This document shows positions 36,830-45,241 of a stretch of 64,000 nt of DNA, in pieces (within the stretch, counting starts at the first letter, position 1; each line of letters begins with the position of its first letter). This stretch comes from Acinetobacter sichuanensis (GTDB lineage: Bacteria > Pseudomonadota > Gammaproteobacteria > Pseudomonadales > Moraxellaceae): assembly GCF_003024515.2 (NCBI RefSeq), contig NZ_PYIX02000011.1, positions 36,247 to 100,246 of the forward strand, in the 5' to 3' direction. The position numbers and the translations under genes are program-made. The notes under the pieces were generated by a model. It ran no database searches. It worked only from the letters and a program-made list of their open reading frames with translations, and was not told the origin of the DNA.

Positions 36830-37519
36830 TTAATTGGTATTTCGCCCTAATAAGCGGTAAATTCGTGTTTGTAATTCATTTGCAAAACCGTAATAACGAC
36901 CAGATAACTTTTCTGCACGTGCTGAAAATCGGTTATAAGCAATCACAGCAGGAATCGCTGCAAATAAACCAATCGCAGTTGCAATTAAAGCTTCAGCAAT
37001 ACCTGGTGCTACGGTATTTAATGTTGCTTGCTCAACTGTAGATAAGCCAATGAATGCATTCATAATTCCCCATACTGTGCCAAATAAACCAATATAAGGA
37101 CTGACTGAACCCACTGTTGCTAAAAACGTTAAGTTCTGTTGTAACTTTTCTTCTTCTTCACTAATTTTACTGAGTAAACGACGTTCTACACCATCAATCA
37201 CGTCGGTTGCTTGGAGTTGTTTATCTACTTTAAGTTGTTGATATTCATCAAAACCATGTTGAAATATACCAATAACACCTTGCTGCTGCTCAGGTTGTTG
37301 AAAATCTTGTTGTAAAACATATAAATCTTTTTGTTGCCTAAAGTGATGAACAAAGCCTTTCCACAACTGTTCTTGTCGATGTAAAAGCAAACTATGCCGG
37401 ATAATTAAATACCAACTATAAAATGAGGCTAAAACCAAAATCAGCATGACTAACTTGACCAATAAACTTGCATGGCTAATTAACATCCAAATTGACATTT
37501 GATCCATTGTTGCTTGCAT
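36830..37519 (-). CDS. exbB: ExbB/MotA/TolQ-family proton channel protein
   Basis: This roughly 229-residue protein has three predicted membrane helices (about 17-37, 125-147 and 165-188) and a cytoplasmic loop. Typical segments are FLATVGSVSPYIGLFGTVWG near 130 and GIAEALIATAIGLFAAIPAV near 170. A GTG at 37531 is also in frame, but GGAG 6 bases before the ATG at 37519 decides the start. It follows the phytase gene by about 110 bases on the same strand. Confidence 0.92.
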   Translation of the reverse strand: MQATMDQMSIWMLISHASLLVKLVMLILVLASFYSWYLIIRHSLLLHRQEQLWKGFVHHFRQQKDLYVLQQDFQQPEQQQGVIGIFQHGFDEYQQLKVDKQLQATDVIDGVERRLLSKISEEEEKLQQNLTFLATVGSVSPYIGLFGTVWGIMNAFIGLSTVEQATLNTVAPGIAEALIATAIGLFAAIPAVIAYNRFSARAEKLSGRYYGFANELQTRIYRLLGRNTN

Positions 37520-37629
37520 AAAAAACTCCACATTGTCTTGATTGTGTTATCGCATCAAGACATTTAAAAAAAGTAAGGTATTCATTTTTAAAATGAACTT
37601 TTTCATATCAGTTCATTTTGTATAAAGAT

Positions 37630-39624
37630 TTAGTCCAGTTTGAGTGCTTGAGCAATTTTGCTCCAAGGTACATATTTATAGTTTTGATTTGCTTCAGGCA
37701 TGCGTTTTCGTCCATCTTGGACAACAAATATGCCTTCCTGCCAAATACCCGAAAAGTTTTTTGCACTGACTGCTAGACCATCTGTTTCTGATACAGCATC
37801 TATCCCTTTTTCTGGATTTATCCCTAAACGAAACGCGCCACGAACTACATAAGGAGCTTTGGCTTCTACGACCACATAGCTATCATTTCCTTGACTAGAA
37901 ATGATGAGATAAGTTTGATTTTTACCGTGATAAAGCCCTAAACCTTCAATATCATCATGTAAAATATCTCCAACGGCGATGACCTGCTGCATGGCTGTTT
38001 GTGTTTGAGGATTAAGGTCTTTTACCCATACAGCGACATCTTCTTCACCCAGAAAAATATGACCATTACGATCATCTACGACACAACCTTCAGGTTGAGT
38101 TTTTACAGAAAATCTTTGAATTTCCTGTGCTTTTAATTTTTTATTTAATGCACTAATCTGGTATTGAATGAATGTGCCATTTTTGTCATTTGGAATTGCA
38201 TAAATCTCACCCTGTTGGTCTTGATACATGCAAAATCCATAAATATCATCCAATGTTGTCGCTAACTGACCCAATTCAGAAACTTTCCCCGTCATCGGTT
38301 CAATAGCAAAAAGATGTAAACTGTTATGATCACGATTGGTTGCAATAGCCAGATCAATGGTTTGATTGCCCCAGCGAAAACCAGATCTGACATCAACGTT
38401 ATTTAAGCGACCTACGGCTAAATACTGTAGGGTTTTACCTGATAAATCATAAACTTGAAGACCTCCTTGTTTATCCGTAGCCAAAATCCTTGATTGGCTA
38501 GGTTGCTGTAAATTGTGCCAAATCGCAGGATCATCAGCTGCATCACCCGTGCTAGGGACTACATCTGTCTGTGTTTCTACAGCGATAGTCACTATGTTTT
38601 TCTGCTCGGTTTGCTTTTCAGTTGCCCAATCAATATTTGCCATTTTTATTGATTTATCATCTAAAATAAGCAGTGATTTATTGAGTGCATTGCCCTGAGT
38701 TAAATGACTTTGAACACTTAAACTTTTTGCTTCTTTTAGCGTATCGAGTTGCAAGGCTGGTTGTACTTTCCACTCATTATTTTGCTTTTGATAACGATAA
38801 ATTAAAGGATATTTTTCATCTATTACTGCAACTTGATCATCGACGATCGCAATCGCTGCTGGTGAACTTTGAATTGAACCAAAAGGCTTCACCATATCTA
38901 CTGCTTTTCGTGTTAAATCTGCTTCTGAATGAGCAGGATATGCCCAAACCCCTACATTTGGCTCATTAATCAATAACTCAGCAGTAACATCATTGACCTT
39001 ACAAAAGTTACTTTCAGGAGGAAAGCTAAGTTTACGCACCAAACGTGGTTGTTGTAAAACTTGCTGTTGATTGGCGATTAACCATTGCTCACCAAGACCC
39101 TCTTCTCCCACTAAAAATGCAAAGCTTAAACCTTGTTGGTCTGTATATAAGCACACAGCTTCGGCTTTAAAATCACGTTTTGGAATAAAAACAGATGGAT
39201 GCCATGCTTTAGTTTTTAGATCCATATTGAATAATTCAATTTGCTGTTTTTGTAAGTTTGTTGCAGCAAATAAAAAATATTCTGAGCCAACTCGATAGTC
39301 AAAACGTCCAAATTGCCCTTCAATTTGATGCACAACATTGTATTTCTGGTCTAAAAACTGAAGCCCTTTATTTTTACTGCTCACAACCATCGCAACTTCA
39401 GACCATGTTGGAAGATTTAACCACTGCACATCTTCGACTTTCACGCCCTGATTTTCTATTTTACGGAGCTGTATTTGCTCTTGTGCGGGTTGATCAATAC
39501 TGATCGCTGTAGCAGAGATTTGTTGCGTTAAAAGTTTTTTATTTTCAACATTGTGCTGTGTACATGCGCTTAAAATCAATAAACACGTGCTTAAAGTCGT
39601 TAATTTAAAAGACAAACAATTCAT
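37630..39624 (-). CDS. Beta-propeller phytase, lipoprotein
   Basis: This roughly 664-residue, calcium-dependent type of phytase releases phosphate from inositol hexakisphosphate. The N terminus (MNCLSFKLTT...LLILSAC) is a lipoprotein signal peptide with a lipobox Cys near residue 21. The C-terminal half (about 345-664) is the catalytic propeller, with the family motifs DAADDPAIW near 364 and NNVDVR near 407. The N-terminal half is a second, non-canonical propeller-like domain, as in dual-domain phytases. An upstream ATG at 39669 would hide the signal peptide inside the protein, so the ATG at 39624 is chosen. It sits between the TonB-dependent receptor and the ExbBD-TonB genes. Confidence 0.9.
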   Translation of the reverse strand: MNCLSFKLTTLSTCLLILSACTQHNVENKKLLTQQISATAISIDQPAQEQIQLRKIENQGVKVEDVQWLNLPTWSEVAMVVSSKNKGLQFLDQKYNVVHQIEGQFGRFDYRVGSEYFLFAATNLQKQQIELFNMDLKTKAWHPSVFIPKRDFKAEAVCLYTDQQGLSFAFLVGEEGLGEQWLIANQQQVLQQPRLVRKLSFPPESNFCKVNDVTAELLINEPNVGVWAYPAHSEADLTRKAVDMVKPFGSIQSSPAAIAIVDDQVAVIDEKYPLIYRYQKQNNEWKVQPALQLDTLKEAKSLSVQSHLTQGNALNKSLLILDDKSIKMANIDWATEKQTEQKNIVTIAVETQTDVVPSTGDAADDPAIWHNLQQPSQSRILATDKQGGLQVYDLSGKTLQYLAVGRLNNVDVRSGFRWGNQTIDLAIATNRDHNSLHLFAIEPMTGKVSELGQLATTLDDIYGFCMYQDQQGEIYAIPNDKNGTFIQYQISALNKKLKAQEIQRFSVKTQPEGCVVDDRNGHIFLGEEDVAVWVKDLNPQTQTAMQQVIAVGDILHDDIEGLGLYHGKNQTYLIISSQGNDSYVVVEAKAPYVVRGAFRLGINPEKGIDAVSETDGLAVSAKNFSGIWQEGIFVVQDGRKRMPEANQNYKYVPWSKIAQALKLD

Positions 39625-39719
39625 AGGAATACTCAAATTTAAGATGCAATTTTTGTGTGCCTTTGTCATCTCAAAGGCACTACTTTCAACGTGGTGTTTA
39701 ATTTGCTATTTAAAAAAAT

Positions 39720-42209
39720 TTAAAAATAGTTATAGGTGAGCGCTAATTTATAGGCTGTGCCATATTCCTCATACTGGGCGTTATAGGCTTTGCTGCCTGC
39801 ATAGTTATAATAATTTTCATTGCTTATATTCTGAACATCAAATTTGAGTTGTAAATTTTTAGATAAATTTACATGGCTGCTAAAATCTAAAAAAACCTGA
39901 TCATCACTATAGATATCTTTTTCTGGTGCATGAATATCTCCAAGCTCTAACAAAGAATTAGATTTATAATGTGCAGAAAGACGTACCCCAAAATTTTCAT
40001 TTTCCCAACCTAGCATTGCATTTGCGACAACATTAGACTGACTCGGAAAATGAATACGACGGCTTAATAATTCTCCATCTTTCATGGCATCAATATTAGC
40101 TTCAGACTTACTTAAAGTGGTATTAAAACCCATAAGTAAACCATTCAGCGGTGATTTTAAATGTTCAAATTTTTGTGAATAGGCGAATTCCATGCCATAA
40201 AGCTTTGCTTTCTTACCATTTTTATAGGTCAAAGCTTCATCAAAATCAGTCCATTGCCCTGTCCCTGCCAGATCTGTTGCATAAATAAAATTGTCTATAT
40301 TTTTGTAAAATGCATAAAAGCCGACCATACTGGCTTTACCAAAATATCTTTCTAGACCTAAGTCAAAATTGGAGGCTTCTAAAGGCTTAAGCATCGGTTG
40401 CCCAAATTCAGCTTCATCACCATCAATATAAATACCCGGTGCATTTTGTGCAAAGTTTGGTCTCACAACTGTATTTGTCCATGCTGCTCTTAAATAAGCA
40501 TCATCAGCGAGTTGATAACGCAAATGTAAACTGGGTAGCCAATGGTCATAATCATTCTTATATTTTGTTGCAGTAATGACCTCATCATTAAATTCGAAAC
40601 CCTGAGCTTCAAATTTGGTATTTTCGTAACGTAAACCTGCAATCAGACGTAAACGATCTAAATCAATAGTATTCATGACATAAGCGGCTTGAATATCTTC
40701 ATTCGATTTAAAATCATTAATGATAGAGTTATCTGCAACATGATATTTTTTGGGATCAAGCTCGGCAATTTTATCTTTTATTAGACCTTTATCAATCGTA
40801 GGACCAAACAGACCTAAGTCATAATGGCTATTTTGATTAAAGTCAGCATTTGAACCTGTTAATTTCTTATATTTCCACTCTTCAGTATCATTATTTTTTT
40901 CACGTTGACTTATTTTTCCACCAAATTTTAAAGTGGCAGCATAATTCGCCAACATATAGTCTTTTAACAGATCCAACTTCGCATTGTATTCTTTGTCTGT
41001 GGTTTTTGATTTCTCCCAAGTGATTGTATCTAACTGATATTGTTCTGCATTATAAAAATCTTGATCGGCTGTGATGACAGGTTTTTGATTACTTTCAAAA
41101 CCAACATTCGCAAAGTCGCCTTTAAATTTTGCGCCTGAAATTCCTCCGGGATTTTCTTCTGAAGCTTCGCTATAGCCAACTTGCCCTTCAACAGTCCATG
41201 TTTTTGCAAAATTTTGTTTGCCACCTATGACAAAAGATTGAATTTCCTGTGTTTCTTCACGACTTTTGAGTGATCGAGTAACTTCGGCATCACCACGTTG
41301 TCCTGATTGTTGAGGATCAGCAAAGGTCGCCGCAACTTCCTGACGAGACTCAGTATCTTTAAAACGACTATATAATGTTCTTAAATAATATTCTCCACCA
41401 CTATTCGGTCGATAGTCAAAATTTAGTCCTGCGCCGATGCGCTCACGTTCAATATCATATTGACGCATTGCGGTTTCTTCTAAGGATTTTCCATCCCATG
41501 AACCACCCGTTTCGACATTATCAGAGCCAAATTTACGATTTTGATAACTTAATGCAGCAGCAACGCCTAAATTATCTTGACCATCACCAATACTAAATTT
41601 ATTACTGATTGCCCCTGAAATTTTTGGGCTATATTTTTCTCGTTTATCTTCATAGCTACCCTCAATTGTTCCTGTATAAAATAAGCCATCATGATCAAAA
41701 GCCGATAAACTTTCGACTTGTACGGTTCCACCTAAAGAGTTGGCATCTAAATCTGGCGTTAAAGTTTTAATGACAGCCAATGATTGGACTAATTCTGAAG
41801 GCAGTACATCAAGTGCTACTCCACGTCGATCACTTTCAGGTGCTGGAACTAAAGTTCCATTAATAGTAACTGTATTTAAATCTGCACCTAGACCACGAAC
41901 AGAAACGAAACGCCCTTCGCCTTGATCTCGCTCTATAGATACACCTGAAATCCGTTGTAATGCTTCTGCTGCATTATCATCTGGTAATTGTCCAATTCCA
42001 TCAGCATGTACCACACTGCTAATTTGATCAGCACGTTTTTGTTCTTTTAATGCTTGATCCATACTGGCAACTTGCCCAATAACTTGAACATATTCAATTG
42101 CCTGATCTTCTGCATGCAAATGCGTCATACTGAACATCGCAACAACTAATGTACTGAGTTGAAATTGTGTTTTGTTCGGATATGGTAAATAACTCTTTTT
42201 ATGTCGCAT
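39720..42209 (-). CDS. TonB-dependent receptor, TIGR01782 type, linked to phytase
   Basis: This is an outer-membrane receptor of about 829 residues. A signal peptide ends near LHA-EDQ. The TonB-box-like stretch IEYVQVIGQ follows, then the plug domain (LPDDNAAEALQRISGVSIERDQG, in part LPDDNAAEALQRISG; NTVTINGTLVPA; SLGGTVQVES) and a 22-strand-type barrel ending in YKLALTYNYF. An in-frame TTG lies at 42227, but GAGGGG before the ATG at 42209 sets the start. It heads the operon with phytase, exbB, exbD and tonB, so phytate, inositol phosphates or their metal complexes are the likely cargo. A Pho-box-like site precedes it. Confidence 0.9.
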   Translation of the reverse strand: MRHKKSYLPYPNKTQFQLSTLVVAMFSMTHLHAEDQAIEYVQVIGQVASMDQALKEQKRADQISSVVHADGIGQLPDDNAAEALQRISGVSIERDQGEGRFVSVRGLGADLNTVTINGTLVPAPESDRRGVALDVLPSELVQSLAVIKTLTPDLDANSLGGTVQVESLSAFDHDGLFYTGTIEGSYEDKREKYSPKISGAISNKFSIGDGQDNLGVAAALSYQNRKFGSDNVETGGSWDGKSLEETAMRQYDIERERIGAGLNFDYRPNSGGEYYLRTLYSRFKDTESRQEVAATFADPQQSGQRGDAEVTRSLKSREETQEIQSFVIGGKQNFAKTWTVEGQVGYSEASEENPGGISGAKFKGDFANVGFESNQKPVITADQDFYNAEQYQLDTITWEKSKTTDKEYNAKLDLLKDYMLANYAATLKFGGKISQREKNNDTEEWKYKKLTGSNADFNQNSHYDLGLFGPTIDKGLIKDKIAELDPKKYHVADNSIINDFKSNEDIQAAYVMNTIDLDRLRLIAGLRYENTKFEAQGFEFNDEVITATKYKNDYDHWLPSLHLRYQLADDAYLRAAWTNTVVRPNFAQNAPGIYIDGDEAEFGQPMLKPLEASNFDLGLERYFGKASMVGFYAFYKNIDNFIYATDLAGTGQWTDFDEALTYKNGKKAKLYGMEFAYSQKFEHLKSPLNGLLMGFNTTLSKSEANIDAMKDGELLSRRIHFPSQSNVVANAMLGWENENFGVRLSAHYKSNSLLELGDIHAPEKDIYSDDQVFLDFSSHVNLSKNLQLKFDVQNISNENYYNYAGSKAYNAQYEEYGTAYKLALTYNYF

Positions 42210-42251
42210 GATTACTGTTCCCCTCAAGCCAAAGTGGCATGGTTTGAACGC

Positions 42252-42285
42252 ACAATAAAAAGCAAAGATGAATACTCTATGACAG
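42252..42285 (-). promoter_or_regulatory. Pho-box-like promoter of the receptor-phytase operon
   Basis: On the minus strand CTGTCAT-AGAG-TATTCAT (42285-42268) has the 7+4+7 layout of a PhoB box. The first half is a perfect match to the consensus and the second matches only in TCAT. Ten bases later stands TATTGT (42257-42252), a reasonable -10 element at the spacing usual for PhoB-activated promoters, where the Pho box replaces the -35. Confidence 0.6.
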
Positions 42286-42294
42286 TAAATTTTA

Positions 42295-42336
42295 TAAACT
42301 TTAAATTTCTCAATTATTTGCCAGTTTTAAAGTTTA
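42295..42336. repeat. Inverted repeat upstream of the receptor-phytase operon
   Basis: The perfect 11-base arms TAAACTTTAAA (42295-42305) and TTTAAAGTTTA (42326-42336) have centres 31 bases apart, about three helical turns. The repeat is just upstream of the Pho-box-like site. It may be a target of the neighbouring AraC-type regulator or simply an AT-rich palindrome. Confidence 0.45.
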
Positions 42337-42468
42337 AATGAGCTTATTTGACCTGCTCTGATTGAGTAAAATGAGATGATTTTCTCTATTTAAACCAAGC
42401 ATTGTTTAAAATCATCCTAAAATCCATGATTCAACTAAAAATACGCTGATCTCATTTGACTATGAGCT

Positions 42469-42486
42469 TTGCCATAAAATTGTCAT
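42469..42486 (+). promoter_or_regulatory. Pho-box-like site before the GGDEF-AraC gene pair
   Basis: TTGCCAT-AAAA-TTGTCAT matches 15 of 18 positions of the PhoB box consensus (CTGTCAT-4-CTGTCAT). It lies 46 bases upstream of the GGDEF gene, in the right orientation. A clear -10 element was not found; TTTAGC about 10 bases downstream is the best candidate. Confidence 0.55.
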
Positions 42487-42531
42487 CTTTATTTGTTTAG
42501 CTTGGGCACAAATTGGTGATTATTATGAAAT

Positions 42532-43458
42532 ATGCCTAAATATCTGTTTTATCATCGCTGGACTTTTGCTGTATTGAGTATGATTTGTAGCTTTGTACTG
42601 CTTATATTTCTTTGGCTTGGTCAATATAAATCTATATCTGAATGGAATTGGGTCGATATTTTTGGTGAAGGTGGTGCAACTGTTTTTATTGGTATTTGGA
42701 TTTTTTTTATTATTAAAAGTCGTCGCTTAGGCTATGTGACTCACTATATATTATTGGGTTTATGTTTTATTTTTTTCCATATGTGGATGGATCTTTTAGA
42801 TGAATTTATTCGTATTCCTAAAGAAATGGTTTGGGATGCGTGGTTAGAATCTATTCCTTTCCCTATTGGTTTATGCTTATTGACCATAGGTATTTATTTT
42901 TGGCATATCGAAGAACTAGCCATCAATAAACAGCTACAAAAACGTGAACGGATTTTTCGAGATCATCGCTTATTTGATGCACTCACACCTCTGGCAGATG
43001 CGCATTATTTTAAAAATCAGTTAAAAGTAACAATTGAAGCTCAGCAACAACAGAACTTTTCATCTTCAGTTGTTTTATTTGACATGCATAATTTTAATAA
43101 AATCAATCAACAACATGGTTTTGATGAAGGAACAGCTATCTTACAACATGTTTCTCAATTACTGAGTTTAAACTTACGTTCAGATGACTTACTCTGCCGT
43201 TTTGCAGGTGATCGCTTTATTATGCTTTTACCTCATACTTCACTTAAACATGCGGAACAAATTGCTTTACAATTAGAACAAATCATCAGCTTTTGCGCAT
43301 ATTATCATCATCAACATGCGGTACGTATTCCTTTAAAAGCCATGACAACTTGCTGTGAAGTCCATCCTGATCATAGCGTTAAAGATATTCTGTATGAACT
43401 CAATCAAAATTTAGTCAAAGCTAAACAAGGTCATTCATTACAGCGAGTTATAGCATGA
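42532..43458 (+). CDS. Membrane protein with degenerate GGDEF domain
   Basis: This 308-residue protein has about four N-terminal membrane helices (roughly residues 10-30, 46-62, 68-86 and 106-124) and a C-terminal GGDEF-like domain (about 145-300). The signature motif reads AGDRF (RFAGDRFIML near residue 224) in place of GGDEF, so the catalytic Glu is replaced by Arg, and the upstream metal-binding Asp region reads LFDMHNFNKINQQHG. It is therefore probably not an active diguanylate cyclase and may serve as a sensor or c-di-GMP/nucleotide receptor. It overlaps the AraC gene by 4 bases and is divergent from the phytase operon. Confidence 0.82.
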   Translation: MPKYLFYHRWTFAVLSMICSFVLLIFLWLGQYKSISEWNWVDIFGEGGATVFIGIWIFFIIKSRRLGYVTHYILLGLCFIFFHMWMDLLDEFIRIPKEMVWDAWLESIPFPIGLCLLTIGIYFWHIEELAINKQLQKRERIFRDHRLFDALTPLADAHYFKNQLKVTIEAQQQQNFSSSVVLFDMHNFNKINQQHGFDEGTAILQHVSQLLSLNLRSDDLLCRFAGDRFIMLLPHTSLKHAEQIALQLEQIISFCAYYHHQHAVRIPLKAMTTCCEVHPDHSVKDILYELNQNLVKAKQGHSLQRVIA

Positions 43459-44456
43459 GTTTTGAATGTGACTACGCTTATTTACCCGCCCATGATCATC
43501 TTTCTATTTTGATTGATTTATCAATCAGTCATGGTCTTGAACATCACCGTTTGCTGAGTGGCAGTGGTATATTTTTAGAAGATATTTTTGCTGGCACTAA
43601 AAAAATTAGTGTTCAACAACTGCAACATGTATTGAAAAATTCAGAAATATACTTTCGTAATCAAGATATCAGTTTTTTATTTGGTCAGCGTAGTTTAACT
43701 ACACCTTTTAATGATCCTATTAAATCTATGTTATATGCAGCTCATCTCGACGAAGTATTTTCTCGTTATATTGAGTTTTTTTCCTTAGTTTCTCCGTGGT
43801 TATGCCCAAGAATAATGCGTAGCTCGACACATTTACATTTATATTGGCTAGATGAAAATAAATTTGAAAATCGTTTTTTAATTGAAAGTTCAATGAGTGC
43901 TGTACAAGCCTTAAGCCGTCAACTCTATCAAGAAAAATTACCATGGAAATTTGAGTTTAACTTTTCTGAGCCTGAATATATTGAACAATATTGGACACAT
44001 TTAGGCAGTGATTTAAGTTTTAATCGCCCAATCAATATGATGAGTTTATCACGTGAATTATGTCATCATCCCTTACCTAATGCCTCAGCAACCCTTTCTA
44101 TGATTTGCTATCAACAAGCATTACAACACATGACTGAACAAAAAATTCACTGTAGTTTTTTACTTCAATTACATCAATATCTCATGCAGAATATTCAAAA
44201 TAATATTCAATTAGAACATACAGCCGAATATTTCCAAATGAGCTCAGCAACTTTAAAACGAAAATTAAAAAAACATCAGACCCATTTTCAAGCACAACTT
44301 GATCAAAGTCGGTTACATACCGCTATTTTGCTATATCGAGTTCATGGTTTTAAAACTGAGCAAATCTCTCAATATTTACAAATCAATGATACGACCAATT
44401 TTAGACGTGCTTTTAAAAGATGGAGTGGTTTAAACGTACAAGCGGCACAACCTTAA
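43455..44456 (+). CDS. AraC-family regulator (OruR/ArgR-like), partner of the GGDEF protein
   Basis: This 333-residue regulator has a PF12625-type N-terminal domain (ISFLFGQRSLTTPFNDPIKSM near residue 75, quoted in part: FGQRSLTTPFNDPIKS) and a C-terminal double helix-turn-helix (LEHTAEYFQMSSATLKRKL near 255 and EQISQYLQINDTTNFRRAF near 300). The stop/start overlap with the GGDEF gene shows translational coupling, so the membrane protein may pass a signal to it. The likely target is the divergent receptor-phytase operon. Confidence 0.85.
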   Translation: MSFECDYAYLPAHDHLSILIDLSISHGLEHHRLLSGSGIFLEDIFAGTKKISVQQLQHVLKNSEIYFRNQDISFLFGQRSLTTPFNDPIKSMLYAAHLDEVFSRYIEFFSLVSPWLCPRIMRSSTHLHLYWLDENKFENRFLIESSMSAVQALSRQLYQEKLPWKFEFNFSEPEYIEQYWTHLGSDLSFNRPINMMSLSRELCHHPLPNASATLSMICYQQALQHMTEQKIHCSFLLQLHQYLMQNIQNNIQLEHTAEYFQMSSATLKRKLKKHQTHFQAQLDQSRLHTAILLYRVHGFKTEQISQYLQINDTTNFRRAFKRWSGLNVQAAQP

Positions 44457-44546
44457 TATTCAATATCAAATGTTATATCTCTTATTTGTGCACCATTTAA
44501 AAAAGTGAAATGATTTTAAATTTATCAAAATTTTCAATGTTTAACA

Positions 44547-44573
44547 CCCTCACTTAAAAACCCAAAGTGAGGG
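44547..44573. terminator. Hairpin between convergent araC and hydrolase genes
   Basis: The perfect 9-base stem CCCTCACTT / AAGTGAGGG with a 9-base loop lies between two converging genes. No strong T-tract is present. Confidence 0.6.
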
Positions 44574-44591
44574 GTATATGTCAAAATAAGA

Positions 44592-45137
44592 TCAAGAAAG
44601 ATAATCATCTGTCGAAATAACCGCAGCATAAGCAAATTGAAATGCTGCCATTAGTGTTGCGTGTGCATATGCTGCTGGAACTTTGAGACCATTAAATTCT
44701 AAATCTAGTGTTGCACAAGCATCATGAACAACTTTGACCTTATAACCAAAATCAGAGGCTGCACGCACAGCAGCATCTATACACATATGACTCATAGCTC
44801 CAATGATGACCAATTCCTCAATCGCATTTTCTTGCAAAACTTGTTTTAAGTTTGTCTGTAAAAATGAATTCACGTAATTTTTAACAATGATAACTTCATG
44901 ATCAAGAGGAGCAACTTGTTTTTGAATTTCTATACCATTTGAATTTGGTTCAAATACAGGCATCTCTCCATGCGCAAAAACATGTTGTACATGAATCACC
45001 TGAATGTCATTTTCACGTGCATTTGCAATAATTTTTGCTGCGTTGGCTGCTGCATTTTCAATACCGACCAAAGGTAATTTTCCAGTAGGTAAATACTCAT
45101 TTTGTAGATCAATAACCAGAATCGCTTGCTTTGTCAT
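44592..45137 (-). CDS. Isochorismatase-family cysteine hydrolase
   Basis: This 181-residue hydrolase has the Asp-Lys-Cys triad of the nicotinamidase/isochorismatase fold: Asp in LVIDLQNEYLP near residue 10, Lys in IVKNYVNSF near 88 and Cys in GAMSHMCIDAAVRAA near 121. A longer frame starts at 45227, but AAGGA 7 bases before the ATG at 45137 fixes the start. The substrate (an amide, nicotinamide-like or isochorismate-like) is unknown. It is divergent from the GlxA-type regulator gene, the usual layout for a controlled enzyme. Confidence 0.87.
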   Translation of the reverse strand: MTKQAILVIDLQNEYLPTGKLPLVGIENAAANAAKIIANARENDIQVIHVQHVFAHGEMPVFEPNSNGIEIQKQVAPLDHEVIIVKNYVNSFLQTNLKQVLQENAIEELVIIGAMSHMCIDAAVRAASDFGYKVKVVHDACATLDLEFNGLKVPAAYAHATLMAAFQFAYAAVISTDDYLS

Positions 45138-45241
45138 AACACATTCCTTCGTCAAAATTAATATCATGAGTTGATAATTTGTCCTTTTTAGCCCAATATA
45201 CCAAGTGACAATATCGACATTCTTCAAGGTGATACCGACAA

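Noticed and set aside
42532..43458. Active diguanylate cyclase
   Set aside because: The signature motif is AGDRF, lacking the catalytic Glu.
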